The position numbers and the translations under genes are program-made. The notes below the pieces were generated by a model. That model worked only from the letters and a program-made list of their open reading frames with translations, did not search any database and had not been told where the DNA came from. Below are positions 29,487-41,800 of a stretch of 45,977 bases of DNA, piece after piece. How positions within the stretch are numbered: the first letter of the stretch is position 1; the number at the start of each line of letters is the position of its first letter. Source of the stretch: Purshia tridentata (lineage: Eukaryota > Streptophyta > Magnoliopsida > Rosales > Rosaceae); contig QANT01004106.1 of the NCBI GenBank assembly GCA_003254885.1, forward strand, positions 1-45,977. The letters run 5' to 3'.

Positions 29487-31481
29487 TGTAACACCCCGTA
29501 CCTTCAAAAGTTGTTTTGAAAAGTTTTTAAAAGTTTTCGGGATTTTACAGGGAAAGTAAAACGTTTTGGAGGTTTTTCAAATTCTAAAGTTTGACTTTTA
29601 AACTTGGGGCGAAAGTTGACTTTTTGTTTGGGAGGACTTTTTGCGTTGACTTTGGGTTCGTTGGAAAGGTCTCGTCCTCACGAGTTCGTAGACACGTAGC
29701 ACGCGTCGAACGGAGCTATAGTTTGAAAGTTACAGACGTGTGAAGGGAGGGGCAAGGTTGTAATTTTGAAAAAGTTGGATTTTAAAAAGGGCACAGAACC
29801 CCAAAAATCAGGCAGTTTCTCTCTCCTCTCTCCCGAAGCTTCCCTCCCTCTCGCGAGTGCACCTCCCAGCCGCGCCTTTCGCCGGCGCGTGGGGGCGCGT
29901 CCGGCGGTGGGCCGGCCTGGTTTTTGGCTCGCCGTGCTCGCGCCGCCTCCCTCTTCCCTCCGATGGTGGCGCCTTCCCGTGAAACAGCCCAGAAACTCGC
30001 GTTCCAGCTCGTGCATCGTGGGTGATCGACGGCGATCTCGACGTTTTCGGCGATGACGGGGCTCAGCGATTGCCCAGATCTCTTCTTCTCGTCGAGCCCA
30101 GCGTGTTGGTGGGTTCGATTGACCCGTGGGACCGCCGTGGACGGCGGATCGAGTGTGGGTGTGCCGCCGGCTTTCCGGCCAGTTTTCGTCAGTTTCCGGC
30201 CACTTTTGGCCGTCGACCCAGGTTCGAGAATCGATCCCCTCGATCTCCTCTACGTCCCTGTGTAGTTTGTTTAAGCTAAATGTGACTTTCGTTTTTGGCA
30301 GTTGACCGCCCGTTGACCGTTGTGGGATTCGTTGCGTGTGACGGTTCCAGCGACCGTTTTCTTGGTTTTTGGCCTCGGGCCAACCACCCGAACCTGTGGG
30401 TGAGTTTCTAAACTTTTCGTGTGTTTTCCGAGGGTCGGGCAGCCACCGTGCGTGGTGGTTCCCGCCCGTTTCTGTGTTTTTTTGGCTTGGTTTTGAACCT
30501 GTTGTGAACCTTGCTTGTTTTGGTTGGTTTGTCTGGTCTTAGCAGGTACACTCGGCACGGGAATTTGTATTTCTGATGCCGTTGTGCTGCCGGATTTTAG
30601 AATCCGAGCAAAGGAGCCACGAAGGACACGAAGGGCAGTTCGGTCTTTTCGCGCGGTCACAGTGAGTGAACCTAAGTTCAACTAATTTTCCAGTTCAGTT
30701 ACTTGTTTGATTGCTTTGCTTGTTGCTGTTTGTTGTTTGCTAGTAAGTGGGTACGGAATTAGGATTGGAAATTCCGAGGATTTAAAGGTGATTTAAGGTT
30801 AAAGGATTAAGGGAGTTTGGAGCATTCAGTGGATATTATTTGAGGATTAAGTTGGATTCTAAGTAAGGATCAGTGGTTATTGTTTGAGGATTAGTGAATT
30901 CTAGTTGAAGGATCTAATGGAATCCCAAGCAAGGATCTTGTGGATTGTTCGAGGTGATTTTTCAGTTAGAGGTTAAATTGAGGATATTTGGGGGATTAAG
31001 GATCACAGTGGAATTGATCGGTTTAGAGGATTTGGTGATCAAGTAAGGTTTATGATTTCTGATTGGTGGTTTGACTGTGCTTGAGGCATTAAGATGGATT
31101 GTGAATTGATTATTTTACTGAATTATTAATTTGAGGTTTACAGTAGTTTCACTCACACGAGCTCTAGTGAGCTTACCGGGTTTGTGTGTAAACCCAGTGC
31201 ACCTGTGGTTGAGTGCAGGGTTTTGGTTTTGCAGGTTAAGCAAACTGAGGAGGCAGTGGAGAGAAGACAAGGCAGTGGGACCAGTAATGTTTCAGAAAGC
31301 TATTTTACACTGTGATTTTTATGTAAAAAGTTTCACACTTGGTTTTATGTAAATTGTTTTGTAAACTTACAGTTGTTCTTCAGTAAATTATTTTATATTT
31401 ATGGCTCACAGTTTCAGAAAAAGGGGCCCACAGTTGCAGGAAAGAGTTTTTAGTCACGTGCCCGAGGGTCGGGGCGTGACA
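29487..31481 (+). mobile_element. Tekay/Del-like gypsy LTR (1995 bp)
   Basis: The LTR starts TGTAACACCCCGTACC after a polypurine tract and ends GGTCGGGGCGTGACA, with TG...CA ends. It shares its first bases and a 60-80-bp block (TTGACTTTGGGTTCGTTGGA, then GTTCGTAGACACGTAGCACG) with the solo LTR in CACTA-2. A GC-rich block at about 29820-30250 parallels the one in that LTR. Internal sequence on the left makes it a 3' LTR. No target duplication can be checked because the left side is truncated. Frames inside it are not believable genes. Confidence 0.8.
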
Positions 31482-31828
31482 GTGGTGGTGCATGGCAGTA
31501 AGGTAGCAGCTCCTCTCCCTTGGGCGGCGTCGGCAAGGTCACGGCAAGACCAAGCTTCTACTCCTCTTGGCTGGCCGAATTCCCCTCTACTCTCTCTCTC
31601 TACATTTTGAATTTTTGTGCCAAAGTTAATCCCCAGATTCTGAAGCATAATGGGGTTTATATAGGGAGGCTTTCCTTGGAGAAGAGGGAAAAGGAAAACA
31701 CTAAAAATTAGGGTTTGAAGGCTAGAGATTTACAACAACCCCAAGGCCTTGGCCCATAAGCACATGCGGCTACCTTTAGGGTTTTTAATCCCTTGGGCTT
31801 GCGGCAACTTAAGCCCACTTCCCCTTGC
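31482..31828 (-). promoter_or_regulatory. Promoter-like segment (teloboxes, TATA box, GA-rich leader)
   Basis: On the minus strand, two AAACCCTAA teloboxes (31776-31784 and 31708-31716) stand upstream of a TATA box CTATATAAA (31656-31664). A GA-rich leader tract follows (31586-31602). This order is that of a plant core promoter. It starts at the satellite edge and is cut by the gypsy LTR at 31481. It may be the U3/R part of the Athila-like LTR, which has the same orientation, or a captured gene promoter. No coding sequence can be attached to it. Confidence 0.5.
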
Positions 31829-32816
31829 GCATGCCTCTTTCTTGCCAATCGGGCACGTTTTGGTGTAATTTGGACCAAGTTAGGCTGAGTATGCACCGAA
31901 AAGACATGTTTGTTCTACCCTAACACGAAATGTGCTTCTTTGAGGCTGGAACACTAATCCAAGAATGAGAAAGTGCAACCCTATGTCTTTCTTGCCAACC
32001 GAGCACATTTTGTTGCAACGTTAGCTGAATTTGAATCAATGTGCACTGAAATGACGAATTCGTGCATTCTTAGCACCTAAAGTAGTTCATTTGCGCTAGA
32101 ACACTAATCAAGACATGAGAAAGTGGTTCCCCATGTGGTTCTTGTCAACCGAGCACGTTTTGGTGCAAGTTTAACCAAATTGGACCAAGTGTTCACCAAA
32201 ATGATGTATTTGTGCATTCTTAGCACCTAAAGTGGATCTTTAGGGCTTGAACACTAATCAAGACATGAAAAAGTGCATCCCCATGTCTTTTTTGCCAACC
32301 GAGAATGTTTTGGTGTAACTTTAATCAAATTGGACTTAGTGTGCACCGAAATGACGTTTTCGTGCATCTTAAGACCCAAAGCGGTTCTTTAGGGTTAGCA
32401 CGCTAATATCGAGACATAAGAAAGTGTTTCCTCATGTCTTTCTTGCCAACCAAGAAAGTTTTAGTGCAATTTGGACGAATTTGGACTGAGTATGCACCGA
32501 AATGATGTTTTCGTGCATTCTCAACACCTAAAGTGGTTCTTTAGGACTGGCACGCTAATCGAGACATGAGAAAGTGCTTTCTCATGCCTTTCTTGCCAAC
32601 CGGGCAGGTCTTGATGCAATTCTGACGAAAGTAGAGTGAGTATGCACCAGAATGACGTTTTAGTTCTTTCTTAACACGGAATGTGCTTCTTGAGGGCTAG
32701 AACGTTAATCCAAATGTGCTTCTTGCCAACCGAGCACGTTTTGGTGCAACTTTAACCAAATTATACACAGTGTGCACCGAATGACCTTCCATGCATTCTT
32801 AACACCTAAAGTGGTT
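31829..32816 (-). repeat. Satellite array 2, left segment (inverted relative to array 1)
   Basis: This is the same ~149-bp satellite as array 1 in reverse complement (for example CTTTCTTGCCAACCGGGCA and TTAGGTGTTAAG as its complement). About six to seven monomers lie between the promoter-like segment and LINE-C. The monomer cut by LINE-C continues at 38853. Confidence 0.92.
32806..32816. repeat. Left target duplication of LINE-C
   Basis: CTAAAGTGGTT precedes the LINE-C poly(T) and recurs at 38853-38863. It falls on the satellite word ACCTAAAGTGGTTC, and the satellite continues in phase on the far side. Confidence 0.85.
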
Positions 32817-32992
32817 TTTTTTTTTGGTAAATAAATTGTAATAAAAGAAAGAGGAAATACAAATACAAGGGGCATATACCCCAGGGAAACAAAGCCATGA
32901 AAGGCCAAAAAACAACAACCTAGCCTATGGGCATCCCGCCCACTAGGTGGGAACTAAACAAAACGTAGGTAAGGGGAACCACAATTAGACCA

Positions 32993-35900
32993 CTACTCTC
33001 CGAGTTGCCAATCCTGGCGAATGACGCACAAGGGGGACGAGATAGTAGATAGTCTACCCTTGATGGGGTTAATAATCAGGTTGAAAAGGGCAGCTGAATT
33101 CATAGCCCCCTTTGAAAATACGATTATTTCTTTCCCTCCAAATAGAGTAAGTAGCCACTGCCAAGCAAAGCTTCTTAATAGTGGTCATAGTGTGCTTTCT
33201 TTCCATATAGTAGCCAACTAGAAACCATGAAAGGCCAAACATGATGGGAAACTGAGGTGCCACATTTAGCCAAGAGCTGAGACCAAATGGAGAGGCTGAA
33301 CAGACACTCAAAGAAGAGGTGAGAATGAGATTCCATATCAGACTTGCAAAGCACACAAAGAGGATCAATATCTTGATTGTAAGTCACCATGAAATCAACG
33401 GTAGCCAATCTTTCTCGGATTGCCAACCAAAGAATGAAGCTCATATGCGGAATGTTGTGGCTGAACCAAACCATTCTAAACCAAGGAACCTTGGGGTTGC
33501 ACTCTCTTAAATACTCCCAAGTGGAGGCAACGGTGTAATGGCCTGAAGGGGAGGGAAGCCACCAGATAACATCCTCCATTTCAGAGTTGGGGTTATAAGG
33601 GGGCATGCTTTGCCTACACTCAATCAGATCCGGGGAGTTAGCCACCAGCCAATTCCATTAGTATCTGCACACAATGACACTAACCTTAGAGTTCGGAAGA
33701 AACCCTGAATCATAAATAATTCTATCACCCCAAACAGAAGTTATTGGACCGCGTGGATGCCAACTATCATGCCATAAAGAACTTCTCACCATTCCCAATC
33801 TTGGGGAGAAAAAAGGGGTCAGCTAAGCACCGAAGCTTGAGAATCTTCGTCCAATTCCAAGAGCAGATTTAAGGAGGATTTACCTCCCAAATATTCCTTC
33901 CTTTGAGGTGGTAGACATGTATCCACCTAGTCCAAATGTTATCCACTTTCAAAATAAGCTGCCCCAAGTGTCTCATCATAAGGGACTTGTTCCAAATGGG
34001 GAGAGACTTAATACCAAGACCCACCTCATCCTTTGGCTTACAAATATCAGCGCACTTCACCTTTGCTCCCCGAAGCTTATCCTCCTTACCAAACCAAAGG
34101 TGCTTTTGCTCAACCTTAAGAAGGACCTTTTTGGGAAGCATAATGTGGCTAAACCATAAAATATGCATACTTGATAACACTGAAATAATAAGTTGAAGTC
34201 TTCTCGCATAGGAGAGGAATTTATTCCTCCAAGAATTAATGCGCCTAGCCACGTTATCAACAAGCTTGATGCAATCCCTAATCCTTAGCTTCGAAGAAAT
34301 GATAGGTATTCCAAGGTACCTAATGGCGAGGCTACCCATCTTGAAATTTAGGCACTCTTCCATCATGAGTTGCATATTCATTGGAACCCCAGAAGTGAAG
34401 ATATTACTCTTTTGAGGGTTAGCCTTAAGACCCGAAATCTCATGAAACTCATTCAAAGCCTCCTTGAGAGTGAGAATTGAGGGGAGATCACCCCGACAAA
34501 GCATTATAAAGTCATCCACAAAACACAAGTGAGTGAGCTTCACTTTTTCACATTTTCCAATGATATTTGAAAATTTGATTATGGCTAGTCTTGTAGGCCA
34601 CCAACTGCGATAGGACTTCCATGGCAATGACAAAGAGATAGGGGGACAAGGGATCACTTTGACGAAGACCACGAGAGCTAGGCCAATTCACCATTAACAC
34701 AAATATAGAATTTCAGAGTAGAGATGCAAGCCTTGATCCATTTGATCATAATACCTAGGAAATTAAGGGCAGCAAGGGTGTGGATAATAAAGTTCTAATC
34801 CACCATATCATAAGCTTTCATAATATTAACTTTAAGCACACACTTAGGAGTCTTCCCATTCTTGTGATAGTCACGGAACAACTCCTGCACCTAAAGAATG
34901 TTATCACCAATTCTACGACCCCCCACAAAGGCAGTTTGGGAAGGGCTAATAATAGAGGGCGGCACCACTTTGATCCTATTGGCCATAACCTTAGAAATAA
35001 TCTTGTAAAGAGTATTGCAGCAAGAAATAGGCCGGAAATCACTAAGCTTAGTGGCATTGGGCACCTTAGGCATGAGAGAGACCAAAGTAGCATTGCAATC
35101 TCTAAGCAACTGCCCCGTGGAGAAGAATTCATTGATAACCTCAATAATTTCCTCCCCAGTAATGTGCCAAGTTGCATGGAAAAATGGCCATTGAAACCAT
35201 TGGGCCCAGGAGCTTTGTTTGGATTCATGGAGAAGCAAGCCTCTTTGATTTTAGCAGAAGAAACAACTTGACCAAGCAAGGTAGCCTGCTCATCCAAAAT
35301 AGCATTATACACTATGCCCGTCACTCTCTAGTCGATATCACTTCTAGGGGAATTTGGAGCAGTCCTAAAACCATCCTCACAGAGAAGAGAAGAGATTCTA
35401 TTAATATTTTTTCTCCCTATAGTAGATTTGAAGAAGAAAGCTGAGTTCCTATCTCCCTCTTTTAACGATTGGATTTGGGATTTTTGCTTATTAAAAGACT
35501 CCTCCACCTCAAGAGCCTTAGCATACTCCTTAACCAAGGCTTTTTCCTCCAACCTTAGAGTAGGATCACACGGAATTGGTAGCCAAACCCATCTGACAAT
35601 CAGCCAACTTTTCCTTTGCAGTCGTCCTATTAAGAGCGACATTGCCAAGTATGTTCTTGTTTAGCTTCTTCAATTCAGCCTTGATGAGTTTGAGCTTCCT
35701 TGAAACCCGGAACTAATGAGAGCCAACAATAGAGGTGTTCCAACATCGCACAACAAGGGGGATGAAGTCCTCCCGACTAGCCATGAAATTGAAGAACTTG
35801 AAAGGGCATTTCCTAGCTTAGGGAGAGATCCCCATGCTAACTACACAAGGGCAATGATCGGATATGCCCCGAAGGGGAAAATCAGCCCTGGAGTTAACAA

Positions 35901-36543
35901 ACTTTGAAATCCATGCTTCATTAACCATAACCCTATCAAGTTTTTTGGAAACACAATCCGGAGCGTCTCTTTTATCACTCCAAGTACAAAGAGCCCCGAT
36001 AAAATGAAGGTCATCCACTTCGACATTCTCAGTGCAATTTTGAAACTCAACCACAGCGTTGATAACCCTATTAGAGCCCCCCTTGATCTCAAAGGAATTA
36101 CTAACCACATTAAAGTCCCCTAGCATGACCCACTGCATGCCCCCAAAATAAGTGTAAGACTTGCCCAAGATCCTCCACAACTCCTTGCGGTGCCCACCAT
36201 CATTAGAGCCATAGACAAAGGTAGCATAAAACTCAAAATTACACTCAATATGATGAACCCGATAATTGATAAACTGATCGGATTCCTCAAGTTTAACATG
36301 ATGAAAGATGCTTGGGTTCCAAGCCACCCAAATTCTACCACGATCAAGGGAATTAGAATTATCCTCCACAATCCAATTATTATTAAAAGTAGAGTTAGAG
36401 ACAAACACCTTGTTGCACATCCGGACCCTAGTCTCAACAATGCCAATAAGAGAGAGCTTATTATCGAGCACAAAATTCCTAACTTCAGCTTGTTTGGAGG
36501 TTGAATTAAGCTCCTTTATGTTCCAACAAGCAAACTTGATCAT
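32993..36543 (-). pseudogene. LINE-C ORF2: endonuclease, reverse transcriptase, zf-RVT
   Basis: ORF2 starts at ATG 36541-36543, overlapping the ORF1 stop as ATGA. The endonuclease (36543-35818) is open for about 240 codons: MIKFACWNIKELN, GIVETRVRM, YGSND, MLGDFNVV, TWSDKRDA, SKKLDRVMVN and GISDHCPCVV, so the N, E, Y, D, N and SDH residues are present. In the reverse transcriptase, NKAPGPNGFNGHF and FRPISCCNTLYKI lie in different frames, and a deletion near 34690 removes part of the region before motif B. Motif C is CFVDDFIML with both aspartates. RYLGIPIISSKL and zf-RVT CVLCKSDMESHSHLFFEC follow, with the stop at 32993-32995. The length is about 1180 codons; at least four frame changes make it inactive. 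Confidence 0.92.
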
Positions 36544-37453
36544 GGTGGCAGGTTTGTAGTAGCGCCAGGGCTAGTCTTGCCCTTCTTACCTAATTTCTTC
36601 TTATGTTTCTTGTGTTTTTTCTTGCTCGCGGAAGTAGCAGCAACAATAGGAACTCCAACAATGTTTTTCCCTAACAACTTGGTCTGCCATAAGGACAAAT
36701 CCGAGGAGGCTGTGCTTGGCTCCAAATCGCTATCCACCTCCATCTCTCCATCAAGAAATTGGAAGGGATTAGAGGAGGCAATCTTTGGGGCTGGGGAAGA
36801 GGGCTTACTCTCCCAATTAATGGCACAAGAGCTACTCTCACCCCTGAAATTTTGAATAGCACCAATCACTTCAATAGGGTTGGTAATTGTGGTCCAACCC
36901 TTAGTCCCTTCATCCACTTTCTCCTTATTCTTACCAACAGGAACAGCACCCTCCCTAGAAAGAGCACCTAGGGTATCAATGATAGGTGGAGAGGCATCAC
37001 TAGCCTTCTTCTTAACCTAAACCAATGGTTTCTAGCCCATAGTATAGCTGTCCGTAACATGACCAAAAGAATTGCAAAGAGTACATACCTTAGGTTTCCA
37101 TTGGTAGTCCACCTTAATCTCAATAGAAGTGCCTTCCTTCACAATTAACTCTGACCTAGCATCAATCTCCACACACACCCTAGCGTAGGAAATTCTTTTG
37201 CAAGTTTTGGTGAGGCTATCAGCATAAAGAGGCCTGCCCACAGTACTAGCGATATAGCTCAGCCCCCTCTTCGTTAAGAACTCATGAGGGACATTGTAGA
37301 ATTTTGCCCAAAGAGGAATTTTGGTATGTGAATCCTTAGTTAAAATTAGGCCTGGTTCCCACCTCTTGAGGAATAAAGGTTGCCCAGCAAATAGCCATGG
37401 ACCTGCCTCCAAAATGGTAGAGTACGCATCAGCTTTGGAGAACTTGAAGAAGA

Positions 37454-37597
37454 AGAAGCCATTCTCATTTGCAAACACCTCCTCCAGCCTCTTATTGCCC
37501 TATGCCCTATGAGCAAAATTCTTAAAGAAGCCATTCTCATTTGCAAACACCTCCTCCAGCCCCTTATTGCCCTATGCCCTATGAGCAAAATTCTTAA
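37454..37597 (-). repeat. 72-bp in-frame tandem duplication in LINE-C ORF1
   Basis: Two copies of a 72-bp unit (containing ATTCTCATTTGCAAACACCT, at 37461 and 37533) differ by very few bases. The unit equals 24 codons and keeps the frame. LINE-A and LINE-D have only one copy, so the duplication is private to LINE-C. Confidence 0.88.
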
Positions 37598-38121
37598 CCA
37601 CATGAAAGGGAAGCTTCTTCCCTAACATAAAGCCCACCAAAGAATCTTCCCAACTTTTACAACCCTCAGCTGCCACATCAGGGGGTGGAGACACCACCCT
37701 TCTACCTCCATTAGCACTAGGTTGGTGGAATTGAAGTTGCATGGGTGCATGAGGAGTTCCCCCCTCACCAATGACAGCCTGGCTATAATTCATTATCTTA
37801 TGAGGCATAGTTTGACCCTTTGTACAAGAGGCATGGTCCTCATTTGAATTTTTAAAGTCAACCATGTCATGTGACACAATCTAGGAAGGGGAAGAAGCCT
37901 TAGCCAAACCAGAGCTAGCAGCCAAAAGCTTACCATTTGAAGAAAGTGGTAGCACGCCAATGGGAGAAGTGCCAGCAGCTGTACCTTTTGCACTCATCCT
38001 TTTGTCCTCCAAGCCCATGTGATGAGTGTTGGGAGTACCAAAAAACAAAGGACCCCTATCAGTAGTCCTGACCATGTCGCCCTCCAATGCACACAAGTGA
38101 TGTTGACATGGGGGCTAAATA

Positions 38122-38318
38122 CTTTTGACCATCATGGACTTGTCCAAACCCCTATTATCCAATAGATTATTAACCCTTGGATAATAGGATGTCCCAACAC
38201 CCATAGCATCACCACCATGNCTTTTGACCATCATGGACTTGTCCAAACCCCTATTATCTAATAGATTATTAACCCTTGGATAATAGGATGTCCCAACACC
38301 CATAGCATCACCACCATG
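38122..38318. other. 98-bp duplication around a single N (probable assembly overlap)
   Basis: Positions 38122-38219 and 38221-38318 are the same 98 bp (start CTTTTGACCATCATGGACTT, end CATCACCACCATG) with about one difference, separated only by the N at 38220. This matches the other two N joins in the window. Confidence 0.85.
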
Positions 38319-38852
38319 GCTGGAGCTTCGAACCAGAGGTGGAATGAGCTTAAGATAGCCCTTTGAAGTCAGCAGCAACCTAGCTGGAGCACCACCACAC
38401 GGTCTGCCCCCAAACAATAAAGGAGGCGCCATTAGACTAGTACCCAAGGGGTGGTCCCCAGTTTTAGGTGCCCTTCCACCATCCTAAGCCTTCCCCAAGC
38501 AAAACTGACTTGGGTGAAGGCTAGATATACCAATGGCAGCATACTCCTTAACCAAAGAAGGAGAAAAAACTAAAGGGGGAAAGGAAGTACCCTGAAAGTT
38601 AAAAGAGGGTGACAGGTTTGTTATGGACGGGCAGGTAAGTTCTGAGGTATTTTGGGCAAGGGGGTTGGGGGGATGAGAGAAAACTGGAAGAGGTGATATT
38701 TCAGGAGGAAAGAAAGGTGGCTGGGAGGTGGTATGTATGGTTTAGTTGCAGGTGGTGGTGGTTGAACTTGGGTAGTGAGAATGAAGGCAGAAAACTAAAG
38801 AGAAAGGAGAGCATCTTCCTCTAACCCCACTTTTCTTTAAAGCTATATCCAA

Positions 38853-41800
38853 CTAAAGTGGTTCATTTGGACTAGAACGCTAACCCAAACAAGAGAAATC
38901 GCTTCCTTATGTCTTTATTGCCAACCGGGCATGTTTTGTTGTAATTAAAACGAAATTACTTTGAGTATGCACTGAAATGATGTTTTCATGCGTTCTTAAC
39001 AGAAATATGTTCTTCTCGAGGGATAGAACGCTAATCCAAGCATTAGAAAGTGCTTCCCATATCTTACTTGTCAACTGGCACATTTTGGTGGAAATTGCAC
39101 GAAATTGGACTGAGTCTACACCGAAATGATGTTTTTGTTAATTCTAAACACGAAATGTGCTTCTTTAGGCCCAAAATTCTAATCCAAGCATGAGCAACTA
39201 CTTCCCCATGTCTTTCTCGCCAACCAATAACGTTTTGGTGCAATTTTAACAAAATTGTACTGAGTGTGCACCAAAATAACATTTTTGCTCATTCTTGAAA
39301 CCTAAAGCGGTTCCTTAGGGTGAGCACGCTAATCGAGACATTAGAAAGTGCTTCCTTGTCTCTTTCTTGCTAACCGAGCATGTTTTGGAGCAATTTAGAC
39401 AAAGTTAGGCTGATTATGCACCAAAAAGACATTTTTGTTCTATCCTAACAAGAAATGTGCTTCTTTGAGGCTGGAACGCTAATCCAAGCATGAGAAAGTG
39501 CATCCCTATGTCTTTCTTGCCAACTGAGCACATTTTGTTGCAACGATAGCTGAATTTGACACAATGTGCACGGAAATGACGTATTCGTATATTCTTAACA
39601 CCTAAAGTAGTTCATTTGCGCTAGAACGCTGATCCAGACATGAGAAAGTGGTTCCCCATGTGGTTCTTGTCAACCGAGCACGTTTTGGTGCAACCCTATT
39701 CAAATTGCACCAAGTGTGCACCAAAATGACGTATTCGTGCATTCTTCGTGCCTGAAGTGGATCTTTAAGGCTTGAACGCTGACATAAGAAAGTGCATCCC
39801 CATGTCTTTCTTGCCAATCGAGAATGTTTTGGTGTAACTTTAATCAAATTGGACTTAGTGTGCACCGAAATGACTTTTTTGTGCATTCTTAAGAGCCAAA
39901 GCAGTTCTTTAGGGTTACCACGCTAATATTGAGGCATGAAAAAGTGCTTCCTCATGTCTTTCTTACCAACCAGGAGAAGTTTTGGTGCAATTTGCACGAA
40001 TTTGGACTGAATATGCACCGAAATGATGTTTTCATGCATTCTTAACACCTAAAGTGGTTCTTTAGGGCTAGCAGGCTAATAGAGACATAATAAAGTGCTT
40101 CCTCATGCCTTTCTTGCCAACCGAGCACTTTTTGATGATTCTTTAGGGTTACCACGCTAATATTGAGGCATGAGAAAGTGCTTCCTCATGTCTTTCTTAC
40201 CAACCAGGAGAAGTTTTGGTGCAATTTGGACTAATTTGGACTGAATATGCACCGAAATGATGTTTTTGTGCATTCTTAACACCTAAAGTGGTTCTTTAGG
40301 GCTAGCACGCTAATAGAGACATAAGAAAGTGCTTCGTCATGCCTTTCTTGCCAACCGAGCACTTTTTGATGCAATTCTGACGAAAGTAGATTGAGTATGC
40401 GCCAAATTGACGTTTTAGTTCTTTTGTAACACGGATGTGCTTCCTGAGGGCTAGAACGTTAATCCAAGCATGGGAACGCGCTTCTTGCCGACTGAGCACG
40501 TTTTGGTGCAAGTTAACCAAATTGTACACAGTGTGCACTGAAGTGGTTCATTTTGGCTAGAACGCTAATCCAAATAAGAGAAACTGCCTCCTCATGTCTT
40601 TATTGCCAATAGGGCACGTTTTGGTGCAATTGAAAAGAAATTATATTGAGTATACACCGAAATGATGTTTTCGTGTGTTCTTAACAGAAAAATGTGCTTC
40701 TTGATGGGTAGAACGCTAATCCAAGCATTAGAAAGTGCTTGCCCATATCTTTCTTGCCAACTGGGCACGTTTTGGTGGAAATTGTATGAAATTGGACTGA
40801 GAATGCATCGAAGTGATGTTTTCGTTACTTCTAAGCACGAAATATGCTTCTTTAGGGCTAGAATGCTAATCCAAGCATGAGAAACTACTTCCTCATGTCT
40901 TTCCCGCCAACCGATAACGTTTTGGTGCAACTTTAACCAAATTGTACTGTGTGTGCACCGAAATGATGTTTTCATTCATTCTTCAAACCTAAAGCGGTTA
41001 CTTAGGGTGAGCTAATCGAGACATTAGAGAGTGCTTTCTCATCTCTTTCTTGCCAACCGGGCACGTTTTGGAGCAATTTGGACCAAGTTATGCTGAGTAT
41101 GCACTGAAAAGACATTTTCGTTCTATCCTAACACGAAAAGTGCTTCGTTGAGGCTGGAACGCTAATCTAAGCATGAGAAAGTGCATACCTATGTCTTTCT
41201 TGCCAACTGAGCACATTTTGTTGTAACCTTAGCCGAATTTGACTCAATGTGCACTGAAATGATGTATTCATGCATTCTTAACACCTAAAGCAGTTCATTT
41301 GCGCTTTCATTTGGGCTAGAACACTAATCCAAACAAAAGAATTCATGCATTCTTAACACCTAAAGCAGTTCATTTGTGCTAGAACGCTAATCCAGATGTG
41401 AGAAAGTGATTCCCCATGGGGTTCTAATCAACCAAGCATGTTTTGGTGCAACTTTAACTCAGTTAGACCAAGTGTGCACTGAAATGATGTTCCATGCTTT
41501 CTTGACACCTAAAGTGGTTCATTTGGGCTAGAACACTAATCCAAACAAAAGAATGTGCTTCCTCATGTCTTTATTGCCAACCGGGCAAGTTGTGTTGCAA
41601 CGTTAGCCGAATTTGACTCAATGTGCACTGAAATGACGTATTACTGCATTCTTAACACCTAAAGCTATTCATTTGCGCTAGAATGCTAATCCAGACGTGA
41701 GAAAGTGGTTCCCCATGTGGTTCTTGTCAACCGAGCACATTTTGGTGCAACTTTAACCAAATTGGACCAAGTGTGCACCGAACTGATGTATTCATGCATT

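Larger units (their letters stand above)
36540..38447 (-). pseudogene. LINE-C ORF1: DUF4283 and damaged CCHC knuckle
   Basis: The C-terminal part (36917-36540) is open and ends in a lysine-rich tail (KKKHKKHKKKLGKKGK) whose TGA overlaps the ORF2 ATG. Upstream, 37478-37032 carries the DUF4283-like domain (NGFFFFKF, EAGPWLFAGQPLFLKRWEPG, YIASTVGRPLYADSLTK). Its zinc knuckle reads CTLCNSFGHVTDSY, where the last cysteine is tyrosine. A 72-bp in-frame tandem duplication lies at 37454-37597. N-terminal Ser/Pro-rich sequence is scattered over 37570-38800 in several frames. The ORF1 start is uncertain and may lie beyond 38447. A 98-bp repeat around an N (38122-38318) is probably an assembly overlap. 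Confidence 0.8.
32817..38852 (-). mobile_element. LINE-C: near full-length L1-type LINE in the satellite
   Basis: This 6.0-kb minus-strand LINE has a poly(T) (poly(A) of the element) at its left end, the family 3' UTR (GGTAAATAAATTG, GGGGCATATACCCCAGGG), ORF2 (32993-36543), ORF1 (from 36540 rightwards) and a 5' leader. Its 5' end extends about 40 bp beyond the homologous LINE-A start. An 11-bp target duplication and in-phase satellite on both sides show a simple insertion into a formed array. Both ORFs carry frameshifts. Confidence 0.94.

Noticed and set aside
30271-30681. 136-aa basic minus-strand frame in the gypsy LTR, and the 29766-30265 frames
   Set aside because: They lie inside the LTR in its GC-rich part, have no similarity I recognise, and overlap frames on the other strand.
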